From assembly GCA_009779755.1 (NCBI GenBank), contig WRDO01000008.1, positions 32,761 to 96,760 of the forward strand: a stretch of 64,000 nucleotides of DNA, given 5' to 3'. This document shows, piece by piece, positions 59,221-64,000 of this stretch (positions are counted from its first letter, which is position 1; every line of letters begins with the position of its first letter). The notes below the pieces were generated by a model. That model saw only the letters and a list, made by a program, of their open reading frames with translations. It searched no databases and had not been told where the DNA came from. The translations under genes were made by a program, and so were the position numbers. Source of the DNA: Defluviitaleaceae bacterium. Lineage in GTDB: Bacteria; Bacillota; Clostridia; Lachnospirales; WQUN01.

Positions 59221-59555
59221 TAAAATCCTTTGAAATCAGTGCGGCGCATCGGTTGACGCTGGATTACCCATCCAAGTGCGCGGAAATTCACGGCCACAAT
59301 TGGCACATTACCGTATATTTACGTTCGAAGGAGCTTAACGCGTCGGGCATGATTATGGACTTTACGGAAATTAAACAAAGGATTTCCGCCAAGCTGGACC
59401 ATAAGGTGCTTAACGATGTATTGGATTTTAATCCCACGGCGGAAAACCTCGCGCGTTATATCTGCGACGAACTCGCCCCGTTTTGTTATAGGGCGGACGT
59501 ACGGGAAAGTGAAGGCAACACCGCGAGTTATATAAAGGAAGTAAATGGGATATGA
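59208..59555 (+). CDS. queD: 6-carboxy-5,6,7,8-tetrahydropterin synthase QueD
   Basis: Enzyme of 115 residues of the 6-pyruvoyl-tetrahydropterin synthase family. Zinc ligands His14, His28 and His30 (AAHRL, HGHNWH) and Cys24 are present. It converts dihydroneopterin triphosphate (from FolE) to CPH4, the substrate of QueE. An AAAGGAG site precedes ATG. It overlaps queC by 13 nt and queE by 4 nt. Confidence 0.93.
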   Translation: MYELIKSFEISAAHRLTLDYPSKCAEIHGHNWHITVYLRSKELNASGMIMDFTEIKQRISAKLDHKVLNDVLDFNPTAENLARYICDELAPFCYRADVRESEGNTASYIKEVNGI

Positions 59556-60268
59556 CCGTAGCGGGCCGCCATATATTTAACGTCGTCGAAATCTTCGACA
59601 GCTTGGAGGGTGAAGGAAAGCGCGCCGGGGCGACAGCGACCTTCATAAGGTTGGCGGGGTGTAATCTGCGGTGCGGTTATTGCGATACAACCCATGCATT
59701 AGATAAAAATTCGGGGACGGTAATGACCCTTGACGAAATCCTTGACCGTATCAACCCCGCGTACAAGCGCGTGACGTTGACCGGTGGCGAACCGCTGCTG
59801 GCGGCGGGCGTCGATGATTTGGTGATGGGTTTGCTCGCTAAAGGTTGTGAGGTTAACATCGAAACCAACGGAAGCATAGACATTAAACACTTTCGTGAAC
59901 GGGTAACAAGCGGTGGCGTTAATCGCGGCGGGTTATTTTTTACCATTGATTACAAGCTCCCCTCCAGCGGCGAATGCGATAAAATGTTGGAAGCGAATTA
60001 TTTTTCGCTGTGCGAAAGCGATGTAATAAAATTTGTGTTGGGAAACGAAGAAGATGTGTATGCGATGAATAACCTCGTTGAACGCGTCAATGACTTCGGC
60101 GTAAATCGTGAAGAGATGAAGCCGCAGATATTTATCGGTTCGATATACGGCGCGTTTGGATTGCCTGCGCTGGCCGAAATAATCATTAAGAATCCCATCC
60201 TTAAAGACGCCCGTATGCAATTACAATTTCATAAAATTATATGGGGTCCGGACAAACAAGGCGTATAA
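59552..60268 (+). CDS. queE: 7-carboxy-7-deazaguanine synthase QueE (radical SAM)
   Basis: Radical SAM enzyme of 238 residues that rearranges CPH4 to 7-carboxy-7-deazaguanine. FDSLEGEG near the N-terminus and Cys37-x3-Cys41-x2-Cys44 (CNLRCGYC) with VTLTGGEPLL are the QueE signature. It has the longer form of the protein typical of Firmicutes. It overlaps queD by 4 nt; 26 nt later comes folE. Confidence 0.95.
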   Translation: MTVAGRHIFNVVEIFDSLEGEGKRAGATATFIRLAGCNLRCGYCDTTHALDKNSGTVMTLDEILDRINPAYKRVTLTGGEPLLAAGVDDLVMGLLAKGCEVNIETNGSIDIKHFRERVTSGGVNRGGLFFTIDYKLPSSGECDKMLEANYFSLCESDVIKFVLGNEEDVYAMNNLVERVNDFGVNREEMKPQIFIGSIYGAFGLPALAEIIIKNPILKDARMQLQFHKIIWGPDKQGV

Positions 60269-60294
60269 AAATATATTGTAAGGAGTAAACGGAA

Positions 60295-60888
60295 GTGAAT
60301 CAACTAAACCCTTCGGAAATAAACGCTGTTCGGCTTTCTGACATTGAGGCTGCCGTAGAGCAATTGATCCGTGCCGTAGGCGACGACCCGACCCGTTTCG
60401 GTTTGGAGGAAACACCCGCCCGCGCCGCCAAGATGTTTGCCGAAATGTTCGAGGGTCTGCGGTATTCCAACGACGAAATCGCTGATCTGCACGGTACGAC
60501 CTTCCCCGATCCCGGTACCGATATGGTATTAATCAAGGATATCGGCTGCTTCAGTTTTTGCGAGCACCATTTCGCGCTTATGTATAATATGAAAGCCCAC
60601 GTCGCGTACATCCCGCGCGGCTGCGTAATCGGCCTCAGCAAGGTTGCCCGCATCGTGGACATGGTGTGTAAACGCTTTCAATTACAGGAGCGCATCGGTT
60701 CCGACATCGCATACATCTTGGAAAAAATATTAGGGACGCCGGATGTTATGGTCGTCATCGAAGGTGAACACAGTTGCATGACCGCTCGCGGCATCCGTGC
60801 CCAAGGCGCGAAAACACGGACGAACACCGTACGCGGTATATTCGCGGAGGATACCTATTTAAGGCAGGATGTTATTAACCAGTTGTAA
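60295..60888 (+). CDS. folE: GTP cyclohydrolase I (type IA)
   Basis: Enzyme of 197 residues that opens GTP to dihydroneopterin triphosphate, the shared precursor of folate and queuosine. Zinc-site Cys and His lie in FSFCEHHF and GEHSCMTARG; VIGLSKVARIVDM is a further family block. GTG start with TAAGGAG upstream. Its position at the end of queF-C-D-E indicates dedication to queuosine rather than folate, as no other folate gene is near. Confidence 0.95.
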   Translation: MNQLNPSEINAVRLSDIEAAVEQLIRAVGDDPTRFGLEETPARAAKMFAEMFEGLRYSNDEIADLHGTTFPDPGTDMVLIKDIGCFSFCEHHFALMYNMKAHVAYIPRGCVIGLSKVARIVDMVCKRFQLQERIGSDIAYILEKILGTPDVMVVIEGEHSCMTARGIRAQGAKTRTNTVRGIFAEDTYLRQDVINQL

Positions 60889-60931
60889 CTTGTACCCTAT
60901 TTCGGTAAAAGTTAAAAACAACCAATTATTT

Positions 60932-61807
60932 TTAATCCCCGATAAATCTTATTACAATCGAATCGCAAATCGGCACATAGCCTATCTTCATATAAATACT
61001 GTTCGAAATCGGGTTCGCCAAGTCCGTGTACAGCACGCACTTTTCAAAGCCCTTGTCCAAGCCGATTTGGCTGACGGCGGCAACGCACGCGGCGGCATAA
61101 CCCCTTCTGCGGAAATACGGCGGCGTATACACCGGTCCTACTACGCACACCGTTTCCAATTCCCGCGAAATACCCGCCATTGTTACGGGCGTACCGTCAA
61201 CTTCCATGATATAGCGGTTTTTCCGGTTGTTTATGATGTGACGGTATGCTTCGGCGGTTTCCTCCGTTACCACTAACGGCGTATCGAAACATTCATAATA
61301 AAACGCTTCCCCCCAATACGGTAAAAACGCCATATCGCTTTCCCGCGCAAGGCGTACTGTACCCGGTTGCACGTCGGAGCATACATTTATCAGTTCATAA
61401 ATACGTTGGCTTTTTTCAACCTTATATTTTTTACCCGTTTTCGCGGCATATTTTTCCACGAACAGTTCCGCCAGCGACTTTTCCGCCATAACGCTCGGGA
61501 AAGTTATGCCCGAAGCCTCCATCCCGTCCATCAAGCATTCAAACGCCGCTACATTATTCACGTTATCCGTCGCATAAAAGGTCAAATGATGCGGCGGCGT
61601 CATGACCGCGGTCAAAATAATCCCTCCGTCATCCGAAACCGTAGCCATAAACCAATTAACCGGGTCGCGCCAACCCGTCTTGTCCTCACCTTTGTTACCG
61701 ATGATAATATTACCCAGCGGGATAACATTTTGTGCTTCATGTTTCATAAGAACGGTAAACGTGTCGCGGTAAAAATCCTTAACATCCGTATAACGGGTAA
61801 ATTTCAT
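60932..61807 (-). CDS. GNAT family N-acetyltransferase
   Basis: Protein of 291 residues. The C-terminal half has the acetyl-CoA loop VGPVYTPPYFRRRGYAAACV of GNAT enzymes; the N-terminal half resembles the first domain of duplicated GNAT proteins, with no own CoA loop. The substrate is unknown. GAGGGG precedes ATG 61807, and a promoter lies in the short gap after the SpoIID-like gene. Convergent with folE, with 43 bp between containing only a weak AT-rich inverted repeat. Confidence 0.82.
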   Translation of the reverse strand: MKFTRYTDVKDFYRDTFTVLMKHEAQNVIPLGNIIIGNKGEDKTGWRDPVNWFMATVSDDGGIILTAVMTPPHHLTFYATDNVNNVAAFECLMDGMEASGITFPSVMAEKSLAELFVEKYAAKTGKKYKVEKSQRIYELINVCSDVQPGTVRLARESDMAFLPYWGEAFYYECFDTPLVVTEETAEAYRHIINNRKNRYIMEVDGTPVTMAGISRELETVCVVGPVYTPPYFRRRGYAAACVAAVSQIGLDKGFEKCVLYTDLANPISNSIYMKIGYVPICDSIVIRFIGD

Positions 61808-61837
61808 GCTAACCCCTCCGTATGGAAAATTTTAAGC

Positions 61838-61865
61838 AGTATATCAAATCAATATCAATGCGCAA
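61838..61865 (-). promoter_or_regulatory. sigma-A-type promoter for the GNAT gene
   Basis: Minus strand TTGCGC (plus 61860-61865), a 16-bp spacer and TATACT (plus 61838-61843). The -35 overlaps the end of the SpoIID-like gene. Confidence 0.6.
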
Positions 61866-63390
61866 TAATTTCCGTACCCGGGTAAAAATGCATCAATACT
61901 TCTCTATACCCGTACCCCCTGTCCAGCAACGCCTTCGCGCCGTTTTGGCTCATGCCCGCGCCGTGCCCGTGCCCTCCGCCGTAAAAGGTCACCCCCGTTA
62001 ATTTCCCGGTATCATCACGTTCGATTTCCATGGAAAAAAACGCGCTCGGCATCATCCCCCAACCGTTAAGCGTATTGCCGTTATGCAAAAATATTTGACT
62101 GTTATTCGGCGCAAGCAATGTACGGATATTAAATTCCGTCAGCACACGTACGGATGCATCCGTACCCACCAGCAACATTTCAATGATATTCCCGCCTTGT
62201 CCGCGTTGTACGACCTCCAAGTCGCGCAGTTGACCGATGCTCCTTACCGTCCCGCCCAACGCCGCATCACCGAAGCCGATCCGTTGAATCAACGAAGGAT
62301 TCGCTCGTTGGCGTTCATTTAAACTCTTGTTGATTGACGCGCTTAACGCTTCCGCCGTCATATACACCCGCCAACGGAAAAACGGGAATTCCCGGTCAAA
62401 CCCCGGTACATCCCAATCGCGGAAAAATACGGCGGCGTTTTCTTCCAACCGCAAATCCTCCACGCTATAAGCGGATTCGAATTGTGCCCGTGCGCGGAGA
62501 TACGGCGGCGTTTCACCCGGGAATTGCCCGTTAACGGGCCAAACCTCACCGGCATTGGCCGTCGTACCCCCCGACGTGGAAAAATAGTTCGCGATGATGA
62601 CCGTTCCTTCATACGTAAGGACCATACCCTGCGTCGTACGTACCGCTTCAATTGAAATCGCGTTTTCCGGCAAATTATTATATACCTGCGAAATAACCGA
62701 ATCGTCGATATGCGCGCCGTACGCCCGAAAACGATTTTCGTAAAATTGCCGGTATGCGAAACTCCGCGCGGTGATCGCCTGTACCTTAACCGCTTCCAAA
62801 CCGTACGAACTCGGCATTTCACTGGGTACAACCGCGTAAAGGTATTCCTCCAACGGTAATTCATTGATAACGATAAACCCGTCGGCAACGGCAAAAACCT
62901 CAATACGGCCCCTGTATTGGGGATTTTCCCCATTCGGCCAGTTACGCGCCAAACCCATGATCTCGATACGGGTGTCCGCTTCGGCGGGTTCTATGTAAAG
63001 ATGCGAGTATCCCATCATGTCGGATATTTTTTTTAATGAAAAAATTTCCCCCGCTTCATATTCAATTATCTTTTCATCGCTTATGTGATGTTCCCACCGA
63101 ACGGTAAAAGCGCCTGTTGCTGTTAAGGTTATGCTTTCATGGACGCGTTGTGAAAACCGTGATGTGTTGATCAATACGCGTATTATTACGGGTGATGTTT
63201 CCGGCAGGGTTTCCCGGGCTATTGCTTGCGGTATTTCTTCGAGCGGAAGCAAATCAAATATTATCGTTTCATCGGATATATTATTTTCCAGAACGGGAAG
63301 CGGACCGCCCAATTGACCGTCCCCGCAAGATGATAAAAGAAGCAATAAAAGCAACACAGAAAAAAGCCGCATACGCATCACCATAACCAT
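61855..63390 (-). CDS. SpoIID/LytB domain lipoprotein
   Basis: Lipoprotein of about 511 residues. A signal peptide ends in LSSC (lipobox), then a low-similarity region, then a SpoIID/LytB domain (about 160-505) with EYLYAVVPSEMPSSYGLEA, QAITARSFAY and a closing GHGHGAGMSQNGAKALLDRG. SpoIID is a lytic transglycosylase of engulfment; LytB-type relatives modify or stimulate amidases in non-sporulating cells, so sporulation cannot be inferred. Several in-frame ATGs in the first 10 codons make the start uncertain; ATG for MRLFSVLL fits the signal peptide best. Confidence 0.88.
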   Translation of the reverse strand: MVMVMRMRLFSVLLLLLLLSSCGDGQLGGPLPVLENNISDETIIFDLLPLEEIPQAIARETLPETSPVIIRVLINTSRFSQRVHESITLTATGAFTVRWEHHISDEKIIEYEAGEIFSLKKISDMMGYSHLYIEPAEADTRIEIMGLARNWPNGENPQYRGRIEVFAVADGFIVINELPLEEYLYAVVPSEMPSSYGLEAVKVQAITARSFAYRQFYENRFRAYGAHIDDSVISQVYNNLPENAISIEAVRTTQGMVLTYEGTVIIANYFSTSGGTTANAGEVWPVNGQFPGETPPYLRARAQFESAYSVEDLRLEENAAVFFRDWDVPGFDREFPFFRWRVYMTAEALSASINKSLNERQRANPSLIQRIGFGDAALGGTVRSIGQLRDLEVVQRGQGGNIIEMLLVGTDASVRVLTEFNIRTLLAPNNSQIFLHNGNTLNGWGMMPSAFFSMEIERDDTGKLTGVTFYGGGHGHGAGMSQNGAKALLDRGYGYREVLMHFYPGTEIIAH

Positions 63391-63494
63391 TTATATACCG
63401 TGTGGACAAGGAATAGAACAAACGTGTTATTGCTATTTGTTTCGCCGTATGATAAATTTGCGACAAGCGAAACGTTATCTTGGGAGGGTTCCGA

Positions 63495-63866
63495 ATGAAC
63501 AAAAAAATTATTTTTTCCGTAGACGATGCCGAAACGGCGCTGTCTATTGTTGAGGAAATGCTGAACGACCGGTATACGGTTATATCAATCAAAACCGTGG
63601 AAGAGATGTTTGAACGCTTACAAGCAACAACACCGGATTTGATATTATTGGACTATTATATGCCGGACATATCCTGCCAAATGGCCATGAAGCGCTTAAA
63701 AATCGAATATGGGGCAGTTCCCGTTATCGTTGTTTCCGCTTCAAACTACCCCGATCTGATGGACGAAATCAACGCCATGGGTGCGGTGGATTTTATCAGT
63801 AAACCTATCAATGATATGGAAACCGTGTTTGCAAAAGTTAAAAAATGGATAAAAGACGACCGATAA
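63495..63866 (+). CDS. single-domain response regulator (CheY-like)
   Basis: Receiver protein of 123 residues from ATG 63495 (GGGAGG upstream; the in-frame TTG at 63480 overlaps it). Acidic pocket SVDDAE near the start, phospho-acceptor Asp in LILLDYYMP and Lys in FISKPI. No output domain, so it acts by protein contact. It resembles the receiver of the HD-GYP protein at 45313. No histidine kinase is seen nearby. An AT-rich run without a GC stem follows it. Confidence 0.9.
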   Translation: MNKKIIFSVDDAETALSIVEEMLNDRYTVISIKTVEEMFERLQATTPDLILLDYYMPDISCQMAMKRLKIEYGAVPVIVVSASNYPDLMDEINAMGAVDFISKPINDMETVFAKVKKWIKDDR

Positions 63867-63887
63867 AATTTTTTTATAAAAAAGGTG

Positions 63888-63915
63888 TTGACAAAGGATG
63901 GAGTACTGGTATAAT
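63888..63915 (+). promoter_or_regulatory. near-consensus promoter reading out of the window
   Basis: TTGACA (63888-63893), a 16-bp spacer and TATAAT (63910-63915): both hexamers are perfect. It starts a transcript near 63922 whose first large gene must lie beyond position 64000; the window ends in TTGAGGTAA, which may be that gene's ribosome binding site. Confidence 0.85.
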
Positions 63916-63949
63916 GGCGTTCGTCTCTCTTGAATTGGGGGGGACGAGG

Positions 63950-64000
63950 GTGACGGATAGCAACAGGAAGTCACAACGGAAAGTATCGGTTTTGAGGTAA
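63950..64000 (+). CDS. possible 16-codon leader peptide
   Basis: A GTG at 63950, preceded by GGACGAGG, opens a short frame (MTDSNRKSQRKVSVLR) that ends in TAA exactly at the window edge. It follows the strong promoter. It is highly basic and has no run of one amino acid that would mark a classical attenuator. It may simply be untranslated leader of the next gene. Confidence 0.25.
   Translation: MTDSNRKSQRKVSVLR

Noticed and set aside
60889..60931. AT-only inverted repeat (TTAAAAA/TTTTTAA) between folE and the GNAT gene
   Set aside because: No GC base pair in the stem; unlikely to terminate on its own.
61855..63390. SpoIID-like gene as proof of spore formation
   Set aside because: The SpoIID/LytB domain is also found in non-sporulating bacteria, and no other sporulation gene was recognised; CotH alone is not decisive.

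Overview
The window looks like a chromosomal segment from an anaerobic, Gram-positive-type Firmicute of the class Clostridia, with roughly half G+C by eye. Supporting signs are a large SRP RNA of the Bacillus/Clostridium type with an Alu domain, sortase-anchored surface protein, lipobox lipoproteins, many radical-SAM enzymes, small Clostridia-type families (DUF4860, DUF4003, DUF6062, DUF4080) and strong GGAGG ribosome binding sites. No rRNA, tRNA, CRISPR array, transposase, integrase or phage gene was seen. Sequence style is uniform, so I see no obvious island border. The genus cannot be named from this sequence alone.

Layout. 1-9157 (+) is a surface locus: the 3' part of a long pilin-like adhesin with isopeptide repeats and an MPSTG anchor, its overlapping sortase, a transglutaminase-like lipoprotein, then a small type IV pilus-like set (GspF/PilC protein, four small one-span proteins, PilT ATPase). 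9170-13409 (-) is rpsO-pnp-M16 protease-dut. 13664-17347 (+) is rhomboid, copper ATPase and HAD phosphatase. 17344-23238 (-) is a sugar operon (ribokinase, pentulose-phosphate 3-epimerase, RpiB/LacAB isomerase, DUF4003, RraA-like, CotH kinase). 23296-26577 holds an orphan TIM-barrel-like gene facing a nucleotidyltransferase and a sialate O-acetylesterase. 26762-30115 (+) is a small membrane protein, phosphoglucomutase and a GT4 glycosyltransferase. 30107-34635 (-) is a U32 protein, AviRa-like methyltransferase, ferredoxin-tailed aldo/keto reductase, a Cys-rich small protein behind an RNA hairpin, and a diguanylate cyclase.

34659-40088 (+) is permease, M29 aminopeptidase, DUF6062 protein, membrane protein, CPBP protease and CDP-alcohol phosphatidyltransferase. 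40164-42915 (-) is a sugar isomerase-like protein and topoisomerase III. 43104-45195 (+) is the paired radical-SAM/DNA-metabolism genes. 45313-55250 (+) runs HD-GYP response regulator, xylulokinase, FtsH, a membrane MutS-like ATPase, AAC(3)-like enzyme, Kbl and a B12/radical-SAM protein. 55302-56792 (-) has an acidic Cys-rich membrane protein, the SRP RNA and a Bax-inhibitor-1 protein. 56947-60888 (+) is a Gfo/Idh oxidoreductase followed by the complete preQ1 set queF-queC-queD-queE-folE. 60932-63390 (-) is a GNAT enzyme and a SpoIID-like lipoprotein, and 63495-64000 has a CheY-like protein and a strong promoter firing out of the window.

Themes: cell surface assembly, carbohydrate and glycan use, c-di-GMP signalling (one GGDEF and one HD-GYP protein), RNA/tRNA modification and membrane quality control. 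Most genes are tightly packed with 1-13 nt overlaps, so operon calls are firm, while promoters and RNA structures are read by eye only.
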